Assembly (NCBI GenBank): GCA_965248775.1
Contig: OZ252150.1
Coordinates: 2,728,001 to 2,792,000, forward strand
Length of the DNA stretch: 64,000 nt
Direction: 5' to 3'
Source: JBHHUI01 sp965248775
GTDB taxonomy: Bacteria; Chloroflexota; Anaerolineae; Anaerolineales; JBHHUI01
Below, piece after piece: positions 53,641 to 62,358 of this stretch (within the stretch, counting starts at the first letter, position 1; each line of letters opens with the position of its first letter). The notes beneath the pieces are model-generated. The model made no database searches. It was not told the DNA's origin and saw only the letters and a list, made by a program, of their open reading frames with translations. Both the position numbers and the translations under genes were made by a program.

Positions 53641-55426
53641 AGAAGCGAACCCCGACATCACTTTGTACGAGGGCGATGTCGCCGTCAAAGATTTTACGGA
53701 TATGAGTTACGGCGATGCATTCGACTCATTGTGGACACGAGCCTCGACAGAATATCCGTTCACACAATTGAAGGGCATCGACTGGCAGAGTCTATATGAT
53801 GAGTTCGCGCCGCGTGTGGCTAGCGCCGAAGCAGACAACGATGCGACTGCATGGTATCTTGCCATGCGCGATTTCGCCTGGTCGATCCCCGATGGTCACG
53901 TTGGTGTGCAGGGTGACGACGGTGGTCTTTTCCAGACTGAAACCGGCGGCGGCTTCGGTTTGGCCATCACCGGGTTGGATGATGGCCGCATTATCGCCCA
54001 TATCGTACTGGAGGATGGTCCGGCTGCAGATGCCGGCATCGAACTCGGCGCACAGATTCTAGATTTCAATGGAACGCCAATTGATGAAGCAACCGCTGCT
54101 ATTGCTCCCTGGTCGTCGCCATTTTCAACAGAACACAGTCTACGCATTCAACAATATCGATACCTGCTACGTGGCCGATTAGGTGAACAGGCCACACTGA
54201 CCTGGTTGAACCCAGGCCAAACACAGCCCCAAACAGCGACGCTTGACTTTGTTCCCGAAAGCGAATCATTCAATGCCACTTCGATTTATGCAGGGTTTGA
54301 TCGTAATGCGTTGCCGGTTGAATATGAAATCCTTGAAGATTCTGGTTATGGCTATATGCGCGTGAACTCGCTTTCGGATGATCTAAATCTGATTATCCGT
54401 CTGTTTGAACGGGGTGTAACGGTCTTTACCAGCAACAATGTGCCAGGCGTCATCATCGACATGCGTCAAAATCAGGGTGGTAATCCACTTGGGCTAAAGC
54501 TTGCGAGTTACTTCGCGAACGAAGAACTGGAACTCACACGCGACTTTTACTACAGCGAAAAAACCGGCGCATTTGAGTCGTACAAACCGCCGGGAACACT
54601 CGAGCCGGATGCCGATTTGAATTATCCCGGTCCGATCGCAGTGCTCGTCAGCCCGGCGTGCGCGAGTGCCTGTGAAGATGTGGCCTGGGTCTTGAGTCAA
54701 CTCAACCAAGTACGGGTAGTCGGTAAGTACCCGAGCCTCGGTATTTTTGGCGAAGTGGGTCGCGGTCAGTACGAACTACCCGGAGGGCTCTCTTTCCAGA
54801 TTCCGACAGGTATGGCAGTTGATATGAGCGGAGACATCATCATCGAAGGTACCGGTGTTGTGCCCGATGTCTTTGTGCCGATCACCGAGGAGACAGTGTT
54901 TGCCGAGAATGATGTCGTCCTGGATTTCGCGGTGGATGTACTGGCCCAACCCCTCGGGGCTGGGATCGCTCCGGACGGACCGCCTGTTCTTGCTTCATTG
55001 GCAGATTCTGAAACTGCGTTCCAAAACCAGGTCCCGTTCCTCGATTCGCTCGCGACGGAAGAGTACGACGATTCATTTGTCGCCCGAACGTATACGTACA
55101 GCATTCCAATGACGCGTTCGCGTGATGCCATCTGGTTATTTGCTTGGTGTGCGACGGACATCGCTCAACTTACTCAGAATTGGGAGAACATCGAACTCAA
55201 ACTCAGACTCGAAGACGAGTCGATTGCACTCGATGAATTTGTTCAGCTGGAAGGAAATTTCGGCGGTCAGGAATGTCGCGCATACTACGTGCTACTGTCT
55301 GAGTGGCCACGCGGCGAACATCACCTAACGACTGAAGTGACATTCGTAAGCGACCTGAAAGACGGCACAACAGATTATGCTGCGGGCACACGCATTTTCG
55401 AGTACTCTATTTTTGTGAATGAGTAG
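53510..55426 (+). pseudogene. Lipoprotein S41-type peptidase, 3' catalytic part
   Basis: The true protein enters this frame at about 53628. It has a PDZ domain (FGLAITGLDDGRIIAHIVLE, ADAGIELGAQILDFNGTPI) and an S41 domain: GYGYMRVNSLSD, GVIIDMRQNQGGN and the catalytic Ser region SPACASACEDVAW, close to the form found in other Chloroflexota members. After it come about 160 residues of beta domain. The substrate is unknown; such enzymes cut at protein C-termini outside the cell. The start in this frame at 53510 is not natural. Confidence 0.8.
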
Positions 55427-55436
55427 AGCGTTTTTA

Positions 55437-55527
55437 AGTTAGAGTTAGAACAAAGAGTTAGAGTGGGGAATTTGGACAGGTCTTCTATGAACATTCTAAC
55501 TCCTTACTCTAACCCTCTACTCTAACT
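55437..55527. repeat. GTTAGAG-unit inverted repeat
   Basis: Three forward GTTAGAG-like units (55437-55464) and three reverse CTCTAAC-like units (55495-55527) face each other across about 30 bases and can form a long imperfect hairpin. It ends 6 bases before the ATG of the CoA-transferase gene and 10 bases after the stop of the peptidase gene. It may act as a terminator, limit translation, or be a small mobile repeat. Confidence 0.6.
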
Positions 55528-55533
55528 ATCCGC

Positions 55534-56340
55534 ATGGACAAAACCATTCCGCTCGCTGAAGCCGCCAAAGCCGTCCGCGCTGGACAAACTGTCGCCTTCG
55601 GTGGGATGACTCTCTATCGCCGTCCAATGGCATTTGTACGTGCTTTGCTGGCACACAACAGAGCCGCCCAAGAACTGACATTGCTGTGTTTCACGGCGGG
55701 GCTTGAATCTGATCTGCTCGTCGGTGCCGGCCGCGTCAAGCGTGTGCATACGTGTTATTTCGGATTGGAAATCTTCGGGTTGGCGCCCATGTTTACTGAC
55801 CGGGCCTCACGCGGCGAAATCGAAATTGTTGAGGAGAGCGAGGCGAGCTTGGCATTCGGCATCCGGGCTGCATTAGCAGGAGTCGGGTTCATGCCCGGGC
55901 GGGGTTGGCTGGATACAGATATGCTCACTCTGCGGCCGGATGTACAAATCATCACCGACCCGTACACGGGGCAGGAAGTCGTAGCCTTCCCCGCGCGCCA
56001 CTGTGATGTAGCCGTAATCCACGCCTTGCAAGCAGACCCTGCTGGGAATGCCATCATCGGACGCAATATGGCTGTCGATCTGGAACTTGCCTTGCTTGCT
56101 GACACTACAATTGTGACGGCTGAGGAAATTGTGCCTCGACTGGAAAAAGCGGATATAGCCGCACCGGCAGTCGATTGTGTCGCCCTGGCACCCCAAGGGG
56201 CTTACCCGACGTCCTGCCATCCGCTCTACCCCCTGGCAGGCGGAGAGATCATGCGCTATGTAGACGAGTGCAATGCGGGTAATTTTGCAGGCTATCTGAG
56301 TTCGCAGCAGGATGAATCCCAATCCAAGAACGGAGGCTAG
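55534..56340 (+). CDS. CoA-transferase alpha subunit (GctA-like)
   Basis: A 268-residue subunit of family I CoA-transferases of the glutaconate/3-oxoacid type, which move CoA between carboxylic acids. Motifs: VRAGQTVAFGGMTLYRRPMAF, LTLLCFTAGLESDLLVGAGRV, and PARHCDVAVIHALQADPAGNA. The active-site Glu of the pair lies on the beta subunit. No beta subunit gene follows; a VOC protein follows instead. The subunit must therefore pair with a product from elsewhere or be a remnant. No ribosome binding site is visible behind the hairpin. Confidence 0.85.
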   Translation: MDKTIPLAEAAKAVRAGQTVAFGGMTLYRRPMAFVRALLAHNRAAQELTLLCFTAGLESDLLVGAGRVKRVHTCYFGLEIFGLAPMFTDRASRGEIEIVEESEASLAFGIRAALAGVGFMPGRGWLDTDMLTLRPDVQIITDPYTGQEVVAFPARHCDVAVIHALQADPAGNAIIGRNMAVDLELALLADTTIVTAEEIVPRLEKADIAAPAVDCVALAPQGAYPTSCHPLYPLAGGEIMRYVDECNAGNFAGYLSSQQDESQSKNGG

Positions 56341-56346
56341 TGCGAG

Positions 56347-56739
56347 ATGATTAAGCGTATCGACAACGTGGGTATCGCGGTCAGTAATCTTGCCCGGTCT
56401 ATTGCGTTCTACGAGCGCATCGGATTTGCCCAAGGCGACATGTATGACGAAGAAGGCCTGCACGGCTGTCTCATGTCGGCGCAGGCCGCTGTATTATTTC
56501 TTTTCCAATCGCAACATGCCGAGGGCGAGCCGGTTATTCGTGACCTCGCTTTACAAGACAACCCGCCGGGACACGATCATGTGAGCTTCTTCGTCGAAAA
56601 TGTCGACCAAGCTTACTCCGATCTGGCGGCGCAGGGGATTGTATTTGAAGGACAACCGGCCGACCAGTGGGGAATGCGAATCGTCGACCTGAAAGACCCC
56701 GACGGCAACAATCTCTATCTGCTACATTACTCCGACTAA
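56347..56739 (+). CDS. VOC/glyoxalase-fold protein
   Basis: A 130-residue protein of the vicinal oxygen chelate fold with two beta-alpha-beta-beta-beta units: RIDNVGIAVSNLARSIAFYERIGF in the first and GHDHVSFFVENVDQAYSDL, KDPDGNNLYLLHY in the second. His 51-equivalent, GHDH and Glu/Tyr positions fit metal binding. It starts 6 bases after the CoA-transferase gene, so the two may be one unit. The substrate is not clear; members include methylmalonyl-CoA epimerase, glyoxalase and resistance proteins. Confidence 0.85.
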   Translation: MIKRIDNVGIAVSNLARSIAFYERIGFAQGDMYDEEGLHGCLMSAQAAVLFLFQSQHAEGEPVIRDLALQDNPPGHDHVSFFVENVDQAYSDLAAQGIVFEGQPADQWGMRIVDLKDPDGNNLYLLHYSD

Positions 56740-56816
56740 TGCTGCCAACTTATTTGTCTCCTAGCAGTTTGTCGGAGAGCAACCTGAGATAGCGAAATCG
56801 GTGATAATCTACGGGC

Positions 56817-57536
56817 ATGGCTAGAAAATTCAAGAAACCCAATTACGAAGTGATGCTCAAACAGACAATCAGTCTGGAAGAAGCCCTGCCATCCAATCAT
56901 TTGGCACGATTTGTGGTGGATGTTATCGCCCAGTTGGATTTGGGTATGATCTATGCACAATATGCACCGACGGGTGGTCAACCTATTGCGCCAGAGATCC
57001 TGTTGGGATTGCTCTTCTATGGTTATGCCAACGGGGTGTTCAGTTCTCGTAAGATTGAGAAAGCCACCTATGAGAGTATCCCATTCCGCTATATTGCCAG
57101 TGGGCTGCATCCTGACCACGACACAATTGCCAACTTTCGCAAAACCTTTCTGGCTGAGATCCAAGAGTTATTTGTGCAGATCTTGCTCCTGGCCCAAGTT
57201 GCTGAGGTGCTGAAGTTGGGTAATATCAGTCTGGATGGTAGCAAGGTGCATGCTGATGCATCCAAGAGCAAAGCGGTCAGTTACAAGCGTCTGATAAAAC
57301 TAGAGACCCAACTGCGCCAGGAAGTGAACAAACTCTTCGAACTCGGTGAGCAAGCTGATCAGGGTGATCTCCAGTTGCCGGAAGGGCTCGTCATTGAAGA
57401 CGAAATTGCCATTCGCAAGAAACGTTTGGCAAATCTGGCAGAAGCCAAAGCCGTCTTAGAAGCCCGTGCGCAGGAACGATATGAAGCCGAGAGGGCTGAA
57501 TACGAAGCCAAACAGCGTGAGCGGGAAGAAAGGTAG
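56817..57536 (+). pseudogene. IS1182-family-like transposase copy 2, 5' part
   Basis: The first ~238 residues match the intact transposase of copy 1 except Glu for Ala in RYEAERAEYE. The frame runs a few bases into the inserted IS1-like element and stops. The first catalytic Asp is here, the other two are in the 3' part. Not functional alone. Confidence 0.9.
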
Positions 57537-58815
57537 GACATCCTCTAACCGTGATCGCTGGTATTGAGCGCTAGCGCTTGAACAAAAGCGGGTTCACTAG
57601 CAAACTCCTGTAATTGTGGTTTATGCAATGCAGGAGGGGGCCAATGAACCCGGCGGAAGCATTCTGCCCGAATATCGATTGTGCGGCAAGAGGTCAAACT
57701 GGCGAAGGGAATATCAGCGTCCATAGTCAGCAGGAAAAACGCTACCAGTGCGAGGTGTGCGACACGACCTTCGCGGCGACCAAAGGCACGCTTTTCTATC
57801 GCTTGCGCACTGACCCTAAGATCGTGATGTTGGTAATCACCTTGCTGGCCTACCCTTGTCGCGCCCGACAGGGTCGTGATGGTTGCCCGCGCCAGGCGAT
57901 CGTGGCGGCTTTCGGATTGCACGAGCGTACAGTGCAGAGATGGTGGCGTCGTGCGGGAGAACGGTGCCATGCCATCCATGCGCATGTGGTCGGGAAAAGT
58001 CAGTTGGACTTGCAACAAGTACAAGCGGATGAGATCAAAGTCAAGACGCAACGCGGCACGCTCTGGATGGCCATGGCCATGATGGTCCCTACGAGGCTGT
58101 GGCTGGGTGGCGTCATCAGTGCCAAACGTGACAAAGAGCTCATTCGCACGCTGGCCGAGCAAATCCGTGCGGTTGCTCTCGCGCGACCGCTCCTGCTGGC
58201 GGTGGACGGTCTGGCGAGCTATGTGGACGCGTTTCGAAAAGCCTTCCGGTCCCCCTTGCCACGCCGCGGTCCACACGGCCGACCTCAGCTGCTGTCCTGG
58301 CCTGACATCGCCATTGTACAAGTTGTCAAACAACGTGCGGCTGGCAAGTTGACTATCGACCGCCGCATCGTGCAAGGTGCACGTGAGATGATTACACAAC
58401 TCATCGATGCCACCCAGGGCCGCGGCATGATCAACACTGCCTATATCGAGCGGCTGAACGCCACGTTCCGCCAACGGTTGAGCTGCCTCGCGCGCCGCAC
58501 TCGCCATCTGGCGCAACAAGCCGAGACCCTCGCCGCGGGCATGTTTGTCGTCGGCTGTTTCTACAATTTCTGTGACTATCATAAGAGCTTGCGGTTGCGG
58601 CTCTCGGTCGGCTCGCACGGATATCGTTGGGTGCAACGTACACCGGCTCTCGCAGCCAGTGTGACCGACCACTGTTGGAGCATTGCTGAACTATTGCATT
58701 TCAAAGTGCCGCCCCCGTGCTGGACGCCGCCCAAGCGCCGCGGGCCGCCTTCCAGGGAGACTTTGCGCCTCATGCAACGATGGTGCACATGAACACGATT
58801 AGAGGACGTGCTACC
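57532..58815. mobile_element. IS1-family-like insertion sequence nested in IS1182 copy 2
   Basis: 1284 bp with imperfect inverted ends beginning GGTAG (19 of 22 bases match) and an 8-base target duplication GGAAGAAA (57524-57531 and 58816-58823). Taking out the element and one duplication restores the transposase frame exactly. The duplication size and zinc-finger DDE transposase fit IS1 or the related IS1595 group. Confidence 0.92.
57644..58792 (+). CDS. IS1-like transposase with N-terminal zinc finger
   Basis: A 382-residue transposase. Cys pairs in FCPNIDCA and YQCEVCDTTF form a zinc finger; a helix-turn-helix follows (RQAIVAAFGLHERTVQRWWRR). The DDE core shows QADEIKVK, LLLAVDGLASY and YIERLNATFRQRLSCLARRT, with the Glu in the last motif, as in IS1. 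It is larger than classic IS1 transposase and in one frame, so no programmed frameshift is needed. ATG 57644 follows AGGAGG; a TTG at 57614 is less likely. Confidence 0.9.
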   Translation: MNPAEAFCPNIDCAARGQTGEGNISVHSQQEKRYQCEVCDTTFAATKGTLFYRLRTDPKIVMLVITLLAYPCRARQGRDGCPRQAIVAAFGLHERTVQRWWRRAGERCHAIHAHVVGKSQLDLQQVQADEIKVKTQRGTLWMAMAMMVPTRLWLGGVISAKRDKELIRTLAEQIRAVALARPLLLAVDGLASYVDAFRKAFRSPLPRRGPHGRPQLLSWPDIAIVQVVKQRAAGKLTIDRRIVQGAREMITQLIDATQGRGMINTAYIERLNATFRQRLSCLARRTRHLAQQAETLAAGMFVVGCFYNFCDYHKSLRLRLSVGSHGYRWVQRTPALAASVTDHCWSIAELLHFKVPPPCWTPPKRRGPPSRETLRLMQRWCT

Positions 58816-59485
58816 GGAAGAAAAGTCTCGCAAAACTGGGCATAAACCCCGAGGTCGCAAACCGAAACCACCGCAGCCGGGACCACGGGACAAAGATCAG
58901 TACAACTTCACTGATCCGGACTCTCGCATCATGAAAAACAGCACCAATAATGGCTTCGACCAGCATTACAACGTTCAAGTTGCTGTGGAGCAGGAGAGCC
59001 TCTTGATTGTGGCGCCTTCACTTTCGAACCATCCGAATGACAAAAAAGAAGCTGAGCCAACCCTGGATGCCATCTCTCCAAAAGTAGGCAAACCAAAGGC
59101 TGCCGCTTTGGATTATGGATATTTCAGCAAAGCGAACATCGCAGCACTTGAGAAGCTTGGCATTGATCCTTACATTGCTACCGGTCGCGAACCTCACCAC
59201 AAAAGCTGGCGTACCTTCTTTGAACAAATGCCTGCTCCGCCACCGGAAGATGCCAGTCCGAAAGTCAAGATGGCTTACAAACTACAAACCGAAATCGGCA
59301 AAGCCAGCTACCGTTTACGCAAATGCACAGTGGAACCCGTCATTGGTATCATCAAGGAAGTCCTGGGCTTCCGCCAGTTTTCTCTGCGCGGCCTGCCGGC
59401 AGCAGCCGGGGAATGGTGTCTGGTCTGCCTAGCGTTCAACCTCAAACGCATGCACACCCTCTACCAAGCAAAGGGTGTGCTTTAG
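58808..59485 (+). pseudogene. IS1182-family-like transposase copy 2, 3' part
   Basis: Matches the last ~220 residues of the copy 1 transposase, with Pro for Leu in SLRGLPAAAGEW. It contains the second catalytic Asp (ALDYGYFSKA) and the final Glu (VEPVIGIIKEV). Cut from the 5' part by the nested element, so not functional. Confidence 0.9.
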
Positions 59486-59678
59486 CCGGGGCTGCTTTGG
59501 CGCGCCTGCTACTCGCTGAGAGAAGGTGGTTTGCCCTCCATGAAATGCACACTGTTTTACGCTTGTTTTGTCGCAATCAACTGCTCATTTTGCCCTGTAG
59601 GGCTATTCATGTTGTAAAAGTACTTGTCTCTCCGACAAACTGCTAGGCGGCGCTCATCGGGCGCACACAATCGCGCGC

Positions 59679-59791
59679 TATAATCGTATTTGCAGGGTCG
59701 TCACCGGCAGCGTTTTATTGGAATATGGCCGGCGTCCTTCAGCGTAGATGTGAAACGTAGGACGGGAAGCCATCTCGTCCTTTTTTGTTTT
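59679..59791 (+). promoter_or_regulatory. ctpA leader with promoter box and intrinsic terminator (attenuator candidate)
   Basis: TATAAT at 59679-59684 is a -10 candidate. At 59759-59791 an 8-pair stem (AGGACGGG with TCTCGTCCT) is followed by TTTTTTGTTTT, an intrinsic terminator, about 12 bases before the ctpA ribosome binding site. CGTCCT at 59733-59738 can pair instead with AGGACG at 59759-59764 and break the terminator. A further hairpin lies at about 59703-59732. This is the layout of an attenuator; the signal is unknown. Confidence 0.6.
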
Positions 59792-59803
59792 GGAGTAGCT
59801 CAA

Positions 59804-61153
59804 ATGGTGTACAAGATTTCGCGTAACGTAGTGTTGGGGGCTTTTGTTCTCTTCGCCGGGGCTGGTGTGTTCGCTGGTGGTTTCGTCACCGGCGCTAACT
59901 ATCAAGCAACGGCGGCTGATCCCAAGAGAGTTCTTGGTATTCCCGGCCTGTCGTTCGACCCAGGTTCTTCTGGCACTTTTGGCCAGCGCTCATTAATCGA
60001 ATCTCATCCTGTTGATCCCGAGTTGGCCGGAACACCGGCCGATTTGTCTGAGACCTTCAAGCCATTCTGGGAAGCCTGGGAGTTGTTGCATGAGAATTTC
60101 TACGAACAGCCCCTCGACGATCAGGAACTGGCCTATGGTGCAATCCGTGGAATGCTGGCCGCCACCCGCGACCGCCATACCGTATATATGACGCCCGCCC
60201 AATACGATGTGATGCAATCCGATTTACAAGGCGAACTGGAGGGCATCGGTGCGGAGGTCGAGCCGTTTGGCGATTTCATCCGCATCGTTTCTCCACTACC
60301 GGGTTCCGCAGCCGAGGAGGTCGGGCTACTCCCGGGCGACATCATTGTGGAAGTGGATGGCGAGGACATCTATGGGCTGAACATGTTTGATGTGATCACA
60401 AAAGTGCGTGGCCCGGCCGGGACGCCGGTACTGCTTGGCATTGATCGCGCCGGTGAGGAGCAGATTCTATATTTCTCGGTTGAACGTTATCGGATTACAT
60501 TGCCGATGGTTTCTGGCGAGGTTTTGCCAAGCGGAGTTGGCTATGTGAAGATCAATCAATTTGGTGAGCATACCGCCGGCCAATTGTCCACGAATCTGGA
60601 GCAATTGCTGGTCAATGAACCCCCGGGCATCGTCGTAGACTTGCGCAACAATCCTGGCGGTTTGCTGAGTAGTTCTATCTCTGTCCTCTCCCAGTTTTTC
60701 GATGGCGGCACGGTTGTGATCCAGGAGTATAGCGACGGTCGGCAGCAGGAACTGTCGGCGCGAAGCGGCGGCTTGGCGACAGATATACCACTCGTCGTGC
60801 TCATCAACGAGGGCAGTGCGAGCGCTTCGGAGATCGTTGCCGGAGCGATTCAGGATTATGAGCGCGGTCTGATTGTCGGGGAGACCTCCTTTGGGAAGGG
60901 AACTGTCCAGAATCTGATCACCCTGAGCGACGACAATGGCGCCCTGCGCATTACGTTCTCCCGTTGGCTGACCCCCGAAGGACATTGGGTGCATAATGAA
61001 GGTGTCATTCCAGACTTCCCGGTAGAACGCACATCGGATGATCGTGCCGCCGACCTGGATCCACAGCTCGACTCCGCAGTTGATCTCATCCTGAGGGGCG
61101 CAGCTGCACTCCCCAATGCGAGTCTGACCCTGGGAAGTTGGTCCGCTTTCTAG
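59804..61153 (+). CDS. ctpA: S41-family C-terminal processing peptidase
   Basis: A 449-residue serine protease outside the membrane, held by an N-terminal segment (VVLGAFVLFAGAGVFAGGFVT). PDZ domain: GIGAEVEPFGDFIRIVSPLPG and AGLLPGDIIVEVDGEDI-type sequence (EEVGLLPGDIIVEVDG). The catalytic Ser is in NEGSASASEIVAGAI and the Lys in GETSFGKGTVQ, so the Ser-Lys pair is complete. It cuts misfolded or precursor proteins at the C-terminus. ATG 59804 has GGAG upstream; a frame start at 59690 would run through the terminator hairpin and is rejected. Confidence 0.95.
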   Translation: MVYKISRNVVLGAFVLFAGAGVFAGGFVTGANYQATAADPKRVLGIPGLSFDPGSSGTFGQRSLIESHPVDPELAGTPADLSETFKPFWEAWELLHENFYEQPLDDQELAYGAIRGMLAATRDRHTVYMTPAQYDVMQSDLQGELEGIGAEVEPFGDFIRIVSPLPGSAAEEVGLLPGDIIVEVDGEDIYGLNMFDVITKVRGPAGTPVLLGIDRAGEEQILYFSVERYRITLPMVSGEVLPSGVGYVKINQFGEHTAGQLSTNLEQLLVNEPPGIVVDLRNNPGGLLSSSISVLSQFFDGGTVVIQEYSDGRQQELSARSGGLATDIPLVVLINEGSASASEIVAGAIQDYERGLIVGETSFGKGTVQNLITLSDDNGALRITFSRWLTPEGHWVHNEGVIPDFPVERTSDDRAADLDPQLDSAVDLILRGAAALPNASLTLGSWSAF

Positions 61154-61159
61154 CAGTGT

Positions 61160-61254
61160 CCCAAAGGTGCCAGGCACTTTGGGTTAGATTTGCGTTTTCT
61201 ATGCATTCGTTCACACTTGTCCTGGCGGACAGTGCCAGGGAGTGCCTAGCACCT
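61160..61254. repeat. Two GTGCCAGGCAC-type palindromes behind ctpA
   Basis: CCCAAAGGTGCCAGGCACTT plus TGGG (61160-61183) forms a hairpin with one bulged base just after the ctpA stop. A related, less regular copy is at 61231-61254 (AGTGCCAGGGAGTGCC and AGCACCT). These are REP-like palindromes and may end transcription. Confidence 0.55.
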
Positions 61255-61317
61255 GAAAAGAATGCAACCAGGATGTGGATTTCTCGTAGTTATTGGTAAC
61301 GTTGTTCGGAGGTTTTC

Positions 61318-62040
61318 ATGCCGTTCTTTTTCTTCAATTTTCAGTATTTGCTTTTTATGGCCCCGGCCCTTTTGCTGGTCTGGTGGGCGCAAGCGCGCGT
61401 CAAACGCGCCTTTGCCAAGTGGAACAAGGTGCGCAACCAACGTAACCTGCGCGGCGCTGATGTCGCCAAACACCTGCTCCAGAGTGGCAATCTAATCGAT
61501 GTCCACTTGGAAGGGGCACGGCCAAACCACGACCATTACGACCCACGTGACAACGTTCTACGCCTCTCTCCTGAGATCGCTGATACGGCTTCCGTTACTG
61601 CGCTGGCTGTTGCCGCCCATGAGATTGGTCACGCTCTGCAAGACCGCGACAACTATGGGCCGTTGCGTTTCCGCTCCGCACTCGTCCCGGCGGTGAATAT
61701 CGGCTCCAATCTCGGCTGGTTCTTTATCATCGGTGGTTTCGTGCTGGCCGCCTGGTTGGGTCTTTCTGAATTTGGCGTGATGGTTTCCTGGATCGGGGTT
61801 GCCTTCTTTGGCCTGGGTACTGTGTTCGCCTTTGCAACCTTGCCGGTGGAATTCGACGCCAGTCGTCGGGCTATGAGCTTGCTCACCGACAGCGGTCTGA
61901 TCCTCACAGAGGAAGAACGGCGCGGCGCCAAGGCCGTACTCGATGCCGCAGCCTTGACTTACGTGGCTGCACTGGGAGCCGCTCTCTCCCAATTGCTGTA
62001 CTACATTTTCCTTGTCTCGGGCATGGGTCGAAGACGGTGA
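61318..62040 (+). CDS. Membrane zinc metalloprotease, YugP type
   Basis: A 240-residue membrane enzyme. N-terminal membrane segment (FQYLLFMAPALLLVWW), then the soluble part with the zinc motif AAHEIGHALQ (about residue 100), then two or three membrane segments (FFIIGGFVLAAWLGL, WIGVAFFGLGTVFAFATL, TYVAALGAALSQLLYYIFL). LPVEFDASRRA includes the third ligand region typical of the family. The role in bacteria is not well known. GGAGG stands 6 bases before the ATG. Confidence 0.93.
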   Translation: MPFFFFNFQYLLFMAPALLLVWWAQARVKRAFAKWNKVRNQRNLRGADVAKHLLQSGNLIDVHLEGARPNHDHYDPRDNVLRLSPEIADTASVTALAVAAHEIGHALQDRDNYGPLRFRSALVPAVNIGSNLGWFFIIGGFVLAAWLGLSEFGVMVSWIGVAFFGLGTVFAFATLPVEFDASRRAMSLLTDSGLILTEEERRGAKAVLDAAALTYVAALGAALSQLLYYIFLVSGMGRRR

Positions 62041-62358
62041 TCACCTTTATGGTAGACTCGTGAGGCGAAAAGCATGTAAGGAGGCAAAACCCTCAAAATT
62101 CCTATCCCTGTCACAAGCAGTCGGAGTTTTATGGAATTTTGCCCTGCGGGACGGGTTCTGCTACATCTATGGACCCACGTAGCAAGCTACGGGGTATTCT
62201 GCTCCGCAGAATAATGACAAAAAACGATTCTGACCCACTCTTTACCACCCCGAGTACGAGACGCATGACCTGATCGCCTGACTCGGTCTTCTCCGATTCG
62301 AATTGGTCACGCCGTCTCTGCTCGGCGTGATTTTCTTTAACCGGATGGGAGGCAAATT
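62041..62358 (+). promoter_or_regulatory. mgtE leader region with intrinsic terminator
   Basis: A 318-base region without a gene. TCACGCCG (62307-62314), an 8-base loop, CGGCGTGA (62323-62330) and TTTTCTTT form a strong intrinsic terminator 20 bases before the mgtE ATG. Further upstream are hairpins GTAGC-AA-GCTAC and TATTCTGC-TCC-GCAGAATA at about 62176-62215, and paired elements near both ends (CTCGT at about 62058, ACGAG at about 62259). A magnesium-controlled riboswitch is plausible, but the known M-box core could not be recognised. Confidence 0.6.

Larger units (their letters stand above)
56765..59642. mobile_element. IS1182-family-like insertion sequence, copy 2, interrupted by an IS1-like element
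   Basis: CTAG flanks at 56761-56764 and 59643-59646, and the same inverted ends as copy 1. Length is 2878 bp; without the inserted element and one 8-base duplication it is 1586 bp, equal to copy 1. Differences seen from copy 1: Ala to Glu near 57484, Leu to Pro near 59397, and one base near 59527. It lies 22 bases after the VOC gene and in front of ctpA. Its transposase is cut, so it cannot move by itself, but copy 1 could move it. Confidence 0.92.

Noticed and set aside
57545..58672. A 375-codon minus-strand frame opposite the IS1-like transposase
   Set aside because: Shadow of the transposase; repeated His/Arg/Ala-rich sequence without motifs.
62041..62300. Known M-box magnesium riboswitch before mgtE
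   Set aside because: A stretch GTGAGGC was seen, but the rest of the conserved core did not match by eye, so only a generic leader with terminator is reported.
62285..62325. tRNA-like GATTCGAATTGG in the mgtE leader
   Set aside because: No acceptor stem or other arms could be folded around it.
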